In this document: positions 36,409 to 45,409 of the stretch, piece after piece
Position numbering within the stretch: the first letter of the stretch is position 1
Layout of the letters: every line of letters starts with the position of its first letter
From: Bacillus sp. JCM 19034
GTDB lineage: Bacteria; Bacillota; Bacilli; Bacillales; Bacillaceae_D
NCBI RefSeq assembly: GCF_001310635.1
Contig: NZ_BAXR01000003.1
Coordinates: 108,261-172,260 of the forward strand
Direction of reading: 5' to 3'
DNA: 64,000 bases
Notes under the pieces: model-generated
Database searches by the model: none
What the model saw: only the letters and a program-made list of their open reading frames with translations
What the model was told of the DNA's origin: nothing
Made by a program: the position numbers and the translations under genes

Positions 36409-38077
36409 TTAAAAAATTATGATAAAGAGAAATCCAATCACTCCTGCTATGGAAGAATATAAGAGCATTGGTAAAATCGTTAAGCGAATGATCGTTCCTT
36501 CCTTTCCAACTAATCCCACAACTGATGCAGCTGCCACAACATTTAGTACACATATCATATTTCCTGCATTAGAGCCTAATATTTGGAGCGAAAGGATACG
36601 CTCAGGAGGAAGTACTAATTGATCTGCGACTGAAAATTGTAAAAGTGAAAACATCATATTACTGAATGTAGCACTACCTGAAATAAATGAGCCGAGTGCA
36701 CCTATAAATGGAGCTACAAGTGGCCAACTGTTACCTAAATAGAATGCGGCTTGATTAGCAAGTTCAATTGGCATACTAACTAACCCCGCATCATTAACAC
36801 CCGAATTAATAAAAATTCTAACCATAGGGACCGCAGAAAAAAGTGTAATAGCACTACCAATCAGCATTCCACTTGATTCATTAATTGCCCGGAGGATCAT
36901 TTTTCCATTCAGTCTATGAAGAATGAAAGTGAGAACTATAACGATAAGAAAGATAGTACCTGGTAAGTAAAGTGGAGAGAAAGTAGCACTAATCGTTGTC
37001 CCAAGAATATTTGACCAACCAATGACAACTCCTTCTAGCCATGATTTAAAGGGGAACACTTCAAGTCTTGTAAGTACGAGTAAGATTCCAAGTGCTAAAT
37101 AAGGAATCCACGCTAACCATAGTGGAATTGAGCGGACGTCATTACGAACTTCTGACTTTAATTTAATGGAACCAAGCCAGTCTTTATTCCAATTCTCCTT
37201 TTTATCAAAATCCCAATTTTCTTTCGGGAGTAACCAACCTTTTTTGATTGTGACTAGAACAATAAATAATCCGATAAGTCCGCCAAAGATAGATGGGAAT
37301 TCAGGGCCAATAAACGTAGCGACCATCAATGCAGGAAATGTAAAGCTGATACCAGCAAAAAGAGCAAGCTTCCAAATTTTTAAGACCCTCTACCCATGAT
37401 TTCTTTTTTCCAAAAAATCGGGTTAACATCATCACTAATACAAGGGGCATTAAAGTACCGATCATGACGTCTATTTGCATCGTCTGTGAAGCTATTATAC
37501 GTAAATAACTAGTGAGGGAAGATTCAGTGATATACGTACTAGTCACCGCAGCCAATTCTGAACCCTCTTGAAGACCTTGCCCTACACCTACAATAACAGG
37601 TGTTCCAACTGCACCAAAAGAAACCGGACTGCTATCAGCTATGAGAGCAAGTGAAACAGCTGCTAATGGTGGAAATCCTAGTGCAACAAGAAGAGGAGCA
37701 ACAATTGCTGCGGGAGTACCGAAGCCGGCTGCCCCTTCAATAAATGCCCCGAAAAGCCACGCAATGATAATTAGCTGAACTCTGCGATCTAGACTAATCC
37801 CAAAAAAGCTATTTCGTATCGCATCAATGGCTTTGCTTTCTTTTAGTGTATTAAGTAGTAAAATAGCTCCGAAAATAATGTACAAGATTGATAAGGCAAT
37901 TAACACTCCTTCTATGGAAGAAGCTACTAATTGAACGAACGGAACTTTCCAATAGAAATAAGCCATTACCGCAGTAAAAAGTAAACTAATGGGCATCGCC
38001 TTCATCGCTGGCATTCGTAATACGATTAATAACAATAATACGATGATAATTGGAGATAGCGCTATTAAAGTAGACAT
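36409..38077 (-). CDS. lctP: L-lactate permease, LctP/LutP family (apparent frameshift near 37379)
   Basis: A lactate:H+ symporter of about 556 residues with 12-14 membrane segments. Family motifs are [20 protein letters not shown] and [20 protein letters not shown] in the first half and [18 protein letters not shown] in the second. The two halves lie in different frames; dropping one A from the run at 37377-37381 (minus strand) joins them as [23 protein letters not shown] 38077 is chosen as the start of [14 protein letters not shown]. Together with lutABC at 52.8 kb it gives the cell lactate uptake and oxidation, although the loci are 15 kb apart. Confidence 0.87.
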
Positions 38078-38355
38078 TGTCATCACCACTAATTGTAAAA
38101 TTTTTCTTTTGTTATTTTTTAGTATACTACAAATTTGCTCATCATTTCACAAACTTTCCTTTTAGAAAAATGGCAATTTAGTGACAAAAAAGAACACTAT
38201 GTATCTCTATTGTACTAGTTTGATTCATTGATTATAAGACGTCCTTATTCAAATTGAAGTTGAGGTATTTTAGTGTTCCAGTTAAAAAGGATAAAAAAGG
38301 ATCGTAATGCAAATAATACACAGAGATGTTTATTCTTTGATAGAAAGGTGATTAG

Positions 38356-38865
38356 ATGGGTAATCAAACGAATGAAATAGTACGACCACCTCGTCTGCAA
38401 ATGAAACATGTCTATCGAAGACGAAATTTTTGGTCAGGTTTTTTATTTGGTTTAGGAGTGATCGCTTTTATAGATGAGGTCATATTTCACCAATTGCTTC
38501 ATTGGCACCATTTTTATGATTTAGCGACGACAAATATAGGGTTGATTTCAGACGGCTTGTTTCATGTATTAAGTTGGTTTGCAACAATTGCTGGTTTGTT
38601 CCTATTTGCAGACTTAAAACGACGAGGTAGTTTCTGGCTTAAAAGATGGTTTAGTGGGATATTCATTGGAGCAGGATCCTTTCAATTATACGACGGGACC
38701 ATTCAGCATAAAGTGATGAAAATCCATCAAATTCGCTATGTTGATAATGTTTTTATTTATGATGTGATATGGAATGTATTAGCAGGACTGCTTGTCATTT
38801 TGGGGATCATGTTTTTTATAAGCTCGAAAAATGAGAAGAAACAATCAGGAGTTGCTGCATCATGA
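38356..38865 (+). CDS. DUF2243 membrane protein
   Basis: A 169-residue protein with four membrane segments, including FWSGFLFGLGVIAFIDEVIF, HQLLHWHHFYD and FIYDVIWNVLAGLLVILGIM. The H-Q-x-x-x-W-H-H motif in the first loop is typical of DUF2243. ATG 38356 follows AGAAAGGTG. It overlaps the CtaG-type gene by four bases (ATGA), so both are translated together. The pair probably acts in cytochrome oxidase biogenesis; no function is established for DUF2243. Confidence 0.8.
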   Translation: MGNQTNEIVRPPRLQMKHVYRRRNFWSGFLFGLGVIAFIDEVIFHQLLHWHHFYDLATTNIGLISDGLFHVLSWFATIAGLFLFADLKRRGSFWLKRWFSGIFIGAGSFQLYDGTIQHKVMKIHQIRYVDNVFIYDVIWNVLAGLLVILGIMFFISSKNEKKQSGVAAS

Positions 38866-39667
38866 TCGTACATCATCATACAAACAATTTTCCTGGTATC
38901 ATTTTAGCCATTGTGTTTACAATTGCCTTACTTCTTTATTTGTTCGGTGTTTGGCATTCTAACCGTCGTTTTAAGCGGTGGAGTACTATACGCTCGTTAT
39001 ATTGGGTCATTGGATCAATAGGGGCAATTATCTCTGTTTATGGTCCTCTTTCACAGTGGCTCATACTGATTTTTCTGGACATATGGTTGCCCATTTATTA
39101 CTCGGAATGCTTTCCCCTCTTTTAATGGTCTTAGCTGCACCGGTCACTTTGCTGTTACGAGCATTACCAGTTCATCTTGCACGAAATTGTTCAAAATGGT
39201 TACGTTCAAAACCGATTCATTTTGTCACAAATCCATTTGTTGCGTCGTTATTAAACGTTGGAGGCTTGTGGATATTATATATGACCGATCTATTTATCAT
39301 GATGCATACGAACTCGTTCTTTTATTTATTCATTCATATCCACATCTTGTTGGCTGGGTATGTGTTTACGGCTTCAATGATTAATATAGACCCTTCTCCG
39401 ATAAGAAGCAGTTATCTACTTCGTTCAATTATCTTAATTGTAGCGTTAGCTGCACACGGTATCTTAGCAAAGGTAATCTATGCCTTTCCACCAAATGGAG
39501 TTGATCGATTGCAAGCTGAGATAGGAGCAAAGTTGATGTTTTATGGTGGGGATATTATAGAAGCTGTTATTATTTTAATGTTATGTTACCAGTGGTATCG
39601 TCAAGCACGACCGAGAGTGCAAAATGATATTATTTATACGAATGATAGTCAGTTTAATAATTTGTAA
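38862..39667 (+). CDS. ctaG: Cytochrome c oxidase assembly factor, CtaG/caa3 type (apparent frameshift near 39050)
   Basis: About 268 residues with six or seven membrane segments. After restoring one missing T near 39049-39051 the chain reads YGPLSTVAHTDFSGHMVAHL, then LLLGMLSPLLMVLAAPVTLL, which is the caa3_CtaG core with its conserved His residues (VAHTDF, HMVAHL, FIHIHILLAGYVF). It is needed for copper insertion into caa3 oxidase in Bacillus. The two parts in the raw sequence overlap in different frames (38862-39125 and 38978-39667). Confidence 0.85.
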
Positions 39668-39766
39668 ATTAAACGTAAATAAAGTGTACATGATTGAAAG
39701 GAGTAGTATACGTAAATTAGATAATATGCTACACTATAAAACAATTATAAAGAGATATGAAGGGTT

Positions 39767-40423
39767 ATGAGTAAGGGGATGGTCTTAATCGAACTTTCGG
39801 AGCGACAGCTTGAAATTATTGAAATTATAAAAAAGCATGAACCCATTACAGCGGAACAAATTGCCGAAATGTTAGGAGTAAGCAGAGCAACGTTACGTTC
39901 TGATTTAGCAGTGCTCGTTATGACAGGATATTTGAATGCTAAGCCGAAGGTTGGTTATTTCCTTGGCAAGACTGCTAAAAAAGAAGGTAATGTTCAACAT
40001 CTCCTTGAAGAGTTAAAGGTGAAAGACATTCAAAGTCTACCTGTTGTTATTCAAAAGACGACAACAGTTCAAGATGCGGTCGTAACATTGTTTGTAGAAA
40101 ACGTTGGTTCCCTTTTAATCGTTGATGAAGAAGGTTTATTAGAAGGGATTGTTACACGGAAAGATTTATTAAAAGTAACGTTAGGTAACGCGAATGCGAT
40201 CACAATTCCAGTAGATATGGTAATGACCCGACATTCAAAGGTTGTAACAATAACCCAAGAGGAGTCAATCATTGAAGCAGCACGAAAAATGATTCATACC
40301 GAGGTTGACGGGTTGCCTGTCGTTCAGTTTAAAGATGGAGACAAAGAGAAAAAGCTAGTTGTTGGGCGAATTACAAAGACAAACTTGACTAAGGTGCTAT
40401 TAGAATTAGTAACTGAAGCCTAG
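39767..40423 (+). CDS. ccpN: CcpN-type gluconeogenesis repressor
   Basis: A 218-residue regulator with an N-terminal winged HTH (LSERQLEIIEIIKKHEPITA, LGVSRATLRSDLAVLV) and two CBS domains (VTLFVENVGSLLIVDEEGLL and MIHTEVDGLPVVQF). CcpN represses gapB and pckA on glycolytic carbon. The next gene is yqfL, as in B. subtilis, which makes the call secure. The exact start is uncertain: ATG 39767 and ATG 39779 are both possible. Confidence 0.92.
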   Translation: MSKGMVLIELSERQLEIIEIIKKHEPITAEQIAEMLGVSRATLRSDLAVLVMTGYLNAKPKVGYFLGKTAKKEGNVQHLLEELKVKDIQSLPVVIQKTTTVQDAVVTLFVENVGSLLIVDEEGLLEGIVTRKDLLKVTLGNANAITIPVDMVMTRHSKVVTITQEESIIEAARKMIHTEVDGLPVVQFKDGDKEKKLVVGRITKTNLTKVLLELVTEA

Positions 40424-40434
40424 GGGGACTCATA

Positions 40435-41247
40435 GTGGGAGAAAAACAGCAAAAACCAATTATCTATGTTTGTTCAGATGCAGTAGGTGAGACAGCCGAA
40501 GCGGTTGCGAGGGCGACTATTCGTCAATTTTCAAGTAATGAAATTGAAATTAAACGGTTTGGACATATTCAATCAGACGAAGAAATTAGTCGGATTGTCC
40601 AGCAAGTAGTTCAAACATCAGGTATTATTGCTTATACACTCGTTCAACCAGAATTACGTGAAGTGATGAAAGCAGAGGCGATTGCCAAAGGGATTCGTGC
40701 AGTTGATGTTATGGGGCCATTAATGCAAGCATATGTTGATACATATAACGATTCGCCTAAGCAAAAGCCGGGTTTACGGCAAGTGTTGGATGATGAATAT
40801 TTTCGCCGTATTGAAGCCGTTGAATTTGCCGTTAAATATGATGATGGAAAAGACGTGCGAGGTCTTTTATTAGCTGATGTTGTTCTTATTGGTGTCTCAC
40901 GTACATCTAAAACCCCGCTCAGTATATTTATGGCACATAAAGGATACAAAGTCGCTAATTTGCCGATATTACCGACGATTCAGTTGCCAAATGAAATTTA
41001 TGAAGCAACTACGAGTAAGTTAGTTGTTGGTTTAACGATTGATCCGCAGCATTTATTGAAAATACGAAAAGAACGTCTCAAATCATTAGGATTACCTAAT
41101 GAGTCATCATACGCAGCAATTGATCATATTAAAGAAGAGATTAAACGAGCTGATTCTATTATGAGACAGTTGAAGTGTCCAGTTATAAACGTTTCAGACC
41201 GTTCTATTGAAGAAACTGCGAGTATTATAATGGATTATTTGACATAA
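40435..41247 (+). CDS. yqfL: Pyruvate, phosphate dikinase regulatory protein (PpsR/YqfL, DUF299)
   Basis: A 270-residue bifunctional serine/threonine kinase and phosphorylase that controls PPDK or PEP synthase. The opening YVCSDAVGETAEAVARA and the P-loop-like GVSRTSKTPLSIFMAHKGYK are family signatures. GTG 40435 follows AGGGGG. It lies 11 bases after ccpN, with which it forms a carbon-flux control operon. Confidence 0.92.
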   Translation: MGEKQQKPIIYVCSDAVGETAEAVARATIRQFSSNEIEIKRFGHIQSDEEISRIVQQVVQTSGIIAYTLVQPELREVMKAEAIAKGIRAVDVMGPLMQAYVDTYNDSPKQKPGLRQVLDDEYFRRIEAVEFAVKYDDGKDVRGLLLADVVLIGVSRTSKTPLSIFMAHKGYKVANLPILPTIQLPNEIYEATTSKLVVGLTIDPQHLLKIRKERLKSLGLPNESSYAAIDHIKEEIKRADSIMRQLKCPVINVSDRSIEETASIIMDYLT

Positions 41248-41300
41248 ATCGTTTATGAATATAAATAAACAATAATAAGTTCATAGTAGTTGGAGTAAGA

Positions 41301-41335
41301 AGCACGCAGCCACTGAGAGGATTGCGTGTTTTTGT
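41301..41335 (+). terminator. Rho-independent terminator after yqfL
   Basis: CACGCA pairs with TGCGTG across a 14-base loop and is followed by TTTTTG. Confidence 0.7.
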
Positions 41336-41454
41336 ATGAAATGGTGAATGTTATTAGTATTGTGGTATAGTGACGTAGATCGAGTAATACAGTGGATGAA
41401 AGGAAATAATACATGTATCTCTTTGTTTCTATAAGTAATGATGGAAAGGGTGCT

Positions 41455-42018
41455 TTGTCTTTGTTTGAAAATCAAAAGATACTTCCAGCTGTTCGTAACA
41501 TGAAAGACTTTGAAACTTTTATTAAAAGTAATTATAAGTATGGCGTATTTCTAGAACTTCATCTGTCGCAATTAAAGAATGTTTTTGAAATGGCACACAA
41601 AAGGGAAAAGAAGATGTTTCTTCATGCCGATTTAGTTCAAGGATTAAAAAATGATGAATACGCAGCTGAATATTTATGTCAGGAAGTAAACCCATATGGT
41701 CTCATTTCTACGAAGCCAGGTGTGATTCTAAAAGCGAGGCAAAAAGGAGTGAAGGCGATCCAACGAATTTTTATACTAGACTCAAATGCTTTAAAGAGAA
41801 ATATTACACTAATACAAAAGGCACAGCCTGATTTTGTTGAAGTTCTTCCTGGGCTTATTCCAAAAATAATTAAAGAAATTAATTATAAAACAGAACGTGA
41901 TGTATTTGCAGGTGGTTTAATTGAAACGGTTGATGAAGTTGAAAATGCAATACAAGCTGGAGCAAAAGCGGTAACAACATCAAATATAAAATTATGGAAG
42001 TACTTTCACTCTTTTTAG
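41455..42018 (+). CDS. glpP: Glycerol uptake operon antiterminator GlpP
   Basis: A 187-residue RNA-binding antiterminator. TTG 41455 gives MSLFENQKILPAVRNMKDFE, matching the known GlpP N-terminus, with GGAAAGGG at 41443-41450; an upstream in-frame ATG (41413) is less likely. Further motifs are KKMFLHADLVQGLKNDEYAA, PYGLISTKPGVILKA and FVEVLPGLIPKII. With glycerol-3-phosphate bound, GlpP lets transcription pass the leader terminator of glpD, which lies just downstream (42065-42126). Confidence 0.9.
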   Translation: MSLFENQKILPAVRNMKDFETFIKSNYKYGVFLELHLSQLKNVFEMAHKREKKMFLHADLVQGLKNDEYAAEYLCQEVNPYGLISTKPGVILKARQKGVKAIQRIFILDSNALKRNITLIQKAQPDFVEVLPGLIPKIIKEINYKTERDVFAGGLIETVDEVENAIQAGAKAVTTSNIKLWKYFHSF

Positions 42019-42064
42019 AAGTATGGTATACTAAAAATAAGTTAATAGAATCGGTTGGAGAATA

Positions 42065-42126
42065 GGAGAGACCACATTCACATCGGAGTAATTCCTTTGT
42101 GCTTATGTGGTCTCTCCTTTTTTATT
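42065..42126 (+). promoter_or_regulatory. glpD leader terminator controlled by GlpP
   Basis: GGAGAGACCACAT (42065-42077) pairs perfectly with ATGTGGTCTCTCC (42105-42117), followed by a run of seven T. It lies between glpP and glpD. In B. subtilis the same position holds an inverted repeat where GlpP prevents termination. Confidence 0.85.
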
Positions 42127-42147
42127 TGACAAAGAGGAGTGATTGAA

Positions 42148-43801
42148 GTGAGAGTGGAATTTTCAAGTTTAAAACGACTAGATATTGTCCATAACATGAA
42201 AGAAAAAGTTTACGATATACTAATTATTGGTGGTGGTATAACGGGTGCAGGGATTGCCCTTGATGCAGCTTCACGTGGTTTATCTGTTGCATTAGTAGAA
42301 ATGCAAGATTTTGCAGCAGGTACCTCGAGCCGCTCAACAAAGCTCGTTCATGGTGGTTTACGCTACTTGAAAAATTTTGAGGTTGGACTTGTAGCAGAAG
42401 TGGGAAAAGAACGAGCAATTGTGTATGAAAATGGTCCCCATGTCACAACACCAGAGTGGATGTTACTCCCGATTTATAAAGGCGGAACATTTGGGAAATT
42501 TACGACATCAGTGGGCTTGCGAGTATATGATTTTTTAGCTGGAGTGAAAAAAGAGGAGCGTCGAACGATGCTTACGGTAGCAGAGACGATCAACAAAGAG
42601 CCATTATTAAATCAAGAAGGTTTGCTTGGTGGAGGGTATTATGTTGAGTATAAAACAGATGACGCCCGTTTAACGATTGAAGTCTTAAAGGAAGCAGTAG
42701 ACTTTGGTGCTGATGCCATATCGTATGCTAAAGTTTCTAAGTTATTGTATGACGAAAACAGAACCGTTATCGGTGCTGAGGTGACGGATATGCTTCATAA
42801 TAATCTCTCATTTAACATTAAAGCAAAGAAAACAATAAATGCAACAGGGCCTTGGGTTGATAAGATTCGGGAAATGGATCGATCAAGAAAAGGGAAGGTG
42901 CTACGTTTAACAAAAGGAGTGCATGTCGTAATCGATCAATCTCACTTTCCGTTAAAGCAGGCTGTCTATTTTGACACACCTGACGGAAGGATGGTATTTG
43001 CAATTCCAAGAGACAATAAGACGTATGTCGGGACAACGGATACATTTTACGATCAAGATTTAAGTAATCCTGTTATGACAGAAAAGGATCGAGATTATCT
43101 TATTGAAGCTATTAATGGAATGTTTCCGGACACCAATATTACGATCCATCATATTGAATCGAGTTGGGCAGGGGTCAGACCCCTTATTTATGAAGAAGGG
43201 AAGGACCCTTCAGAAATTTCACGGAAAGATGAAATTTGGCATGCAGACTCAGGATTAATGACAGTTGCGGGTGGCAAGCTTACAGGTTACCGCAAAATGG
43301 CTGAAACAGTTGTAAATGAGGCAATACGTGATTTAGATCGACCTACTTCTGCTTCGAAGACAAAAAAACTTCCCATTTCTGGTGGTCATGTTGGAGGTTC
43401 TAAAGGTTATAAGGTATTTTTCAGGGAAAGTATAGAACTTGCTGAAAAAGAAGGATTAACGAAAGAGCAAGCACGTTACTTAGTTCTACTTTTTGGATCG
43501 AACATAAAAACCGTCCTACACTTAAGCAAAGAACTAAAAGATCATAATGATTTTCATTTGCCTAAAGAGTTGTTTCTAGCATTACAATATACGATCAGAT
43601 ATGAAATGGTTGTGAAACCAGAAGACTTTTTTATTCGCCGCACAGGCTTCTTTATTTTAATATTGCCATGGTTGAAAAATGGAAAGAACAAGTAATTGAA
43701 TGTATGGGAGATACATTGCAGTGGACATCTCAGGAAAAGAAATGTTTAAATCAGAATTAATGAATCAGTTAAAACGAGCTTCTACTCCAATTCAAGAATA
43801 A
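42148..43801 (+). CDS. glpD: Aerobic glycerol-3-phosphate dehydrogenase (two apparent frameshifts near the 3' end)
   Basis: A membrane-associated FAD enzyme of about 552 residues that oxidises glycerol-3-phosphate to dihydroxyacetone phosphate. The FAD motif is [20 protein letters not shown], followed by [18 protein letters not shown] and [17 protein letters not shown] 42148 has GAGGAG eight bases upstream. The raw frame stops at 43695. Restoring one base near 43646 and one A in the run at 43735-43738 gives [20 protein letters not shown] and then [15 protein letters not shown], ending at 43801 as in relatives. Confidence 0.92.
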
Positions 43802-43806
43802 GAAAT

Positions 43807-43847
43807 AAAGCGGGCATTTATTCATTAAATGAAAATGCCCGCTTTTT
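43807..43847 (+). terminator. Rho-independent terminator after glpD
   Basis: AAAGCGGGCATTT pairs with AAATGCCCGCTTT and is followed by TTT. Confidence 0.85.
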
Positions 43848-43899
43848 ACGCTTATTTAAACTGAAGATTGTCTTAACGAAAAATAGCAAAAATAATCGT

Positions 43900-45083
43900 T
43901 TATTTTAATGAAAATAACTTAACTGTTTTAAGGTCATTTTGCATAGATTGAGTCTCTTTATACAATATTCTCCAAGTGTCAAGGATTTCACGTGCGACAC
44001 GATCCCATGAGAATTGTTTTTCTGCTAATTTACGGCCATTTTCACCTAGTTTGGCACAAAAGTCATCATTATGAAATAAAGTAAGCAAATGCTCCACAAA
44101 ATCTGATGAAAGTTGTGGCTGCATGACGATAATCCCTGCTTTATTTGCTTGGATAACTTCAGAACAACCACTTTCGTTTGTTGTAATAATTGGCAAACCA
44201 GATGCCATTGCCTCATAATGGGCACCAGTTAATAGTTCATGACAAGGGGATGGACAAACAAAAACATCAGCAGCAGGAAACCACTTTTGCAATTCGCTGT
44301 TATTGTTTATCCACTATGAAAGACTGGAATTTGTATTTTCTCAGCAAGTTCACGTAGATAGGAAATATATTCTCCATCATGATAGTCGTTATATGCTTGG
44401 CTGCTGACCATAATAAGAGCCATGTTTGGATATTTATCAGCTAGTTGCTTTATTGCTTCTAGGAAAATATCTACTCCTTTATTTGGTGAGAATTGTCCAG
44501 TTAAAAGAACAACTTTTTTATCGCTAATATCATATTCTGAACGAATGTTTTTCCTTATGTGTTGATTTTGTTGTGTGTTTTGGTGTGAAAATTGTTCGAT
44601 TTTAACTCCTGAATAAATCGTTTTTAGTTTAGTTCTATCAATTTTAAAAAGTGTGGAAATAGTTTTTGTAATATTTTCATTATTTGTGATGATATGATCG
44701 AGTTGTTGAAGGATTTCGTTCGCTTCAAATCGTGTAAAATGCTCTCGTTTAAAAAAGTTAGAATGGATGCTCAAAACTAACTTTGAATCGGGAGCAACTT
44801 CTCTAATGGGTACGATTAGGCGAGCTTGGTTAAATATATGGATCAAATCGAACGATTCTATTTGAATAAATTGCTGAATCTCATTAACGGTAAGGTTTGA
44901 GCGGACATATCGAATAGAATCAAATGTCTCCTCCTCACCTATTGAGGGATATGCCGTACTTAAAATGGTTAACTGATGCTCATTCTTCAAATACTTACTT
45001 ACTTCGTCAACGTAAGTTTGAATAGCTCCTCCTTTACTCCATGGTATGGGGCGTTTCTCGCCAACGATCATTAAGATGTTCAT
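43900..45083 (-). CDS. GT4-family glycosyltransferase, CotSA-like (apparent frameshift near 44312)
   Basis: A retaining GT-B glycosyltransferase of about 394 residues. The N-terminal half (MNILMIVGEKRPIPWSKGGA) holds the acceptor domain and VVLLTGQFSPNKGVDIFLEA starts the nucleotide-sugar domain. A one-base loss near 44312 splits it; restored, it reads HSWINNNSELQKWFPAADVF and then EAMASGLPIITTNESGCSEV, the conserved E-x7-E type site of GT4. The layout resembles CotSA and related spore-coat or polysaccharide transferases. It stands alone on the minus strand. The acceptor is unknown. Confidence 0.82.
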
Positions 45084-45409
45084 GAAAGAGCTCCTTTCTA
45101 TTCCTGTTAATAGCTCAAAGTATACAAGTAGCTACATACTAGTGATTTATTAGGTACTAATAACTTATTCAATCCTCGATAATATGTGTTTGTCATTACT
45201 TGAGGATTTAAAAATGTTAAAAAAAGTACATGCATTTTTCTCTAATAAACACAGTATTTTCCTATATGAATCAATGTTATAGTCTGTTTTGAAAGCGTTT
45301 TCCTAAATTGAAGGGGGGAAAGAACAGGTTTCATTGTGAATAGCAACATCATGAGCTATTACTAATTTGTTAAATGCTTATTAATCATTTTATTAGGTAG
45401 GTGGATAAG
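45084..45409. other. Divergent upstream region of the cellulase gene
   Basis: No gene is visible. It contains a possible -10 element TATAGT (45278-45283), a cre site (45290-45303) and a leader of about 100 bases. Confidence 0.6.
45290..45303 (+). promoter_or_regulatory. cre site (CcpA) before the cellulase gene
   Basis: TGAAAGCGTTTTCC matches the cre consensus except for the last base. It lies just after a possible -10, so CcpA binding would block transcription on good carbon sources. Confidence 0.7.
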
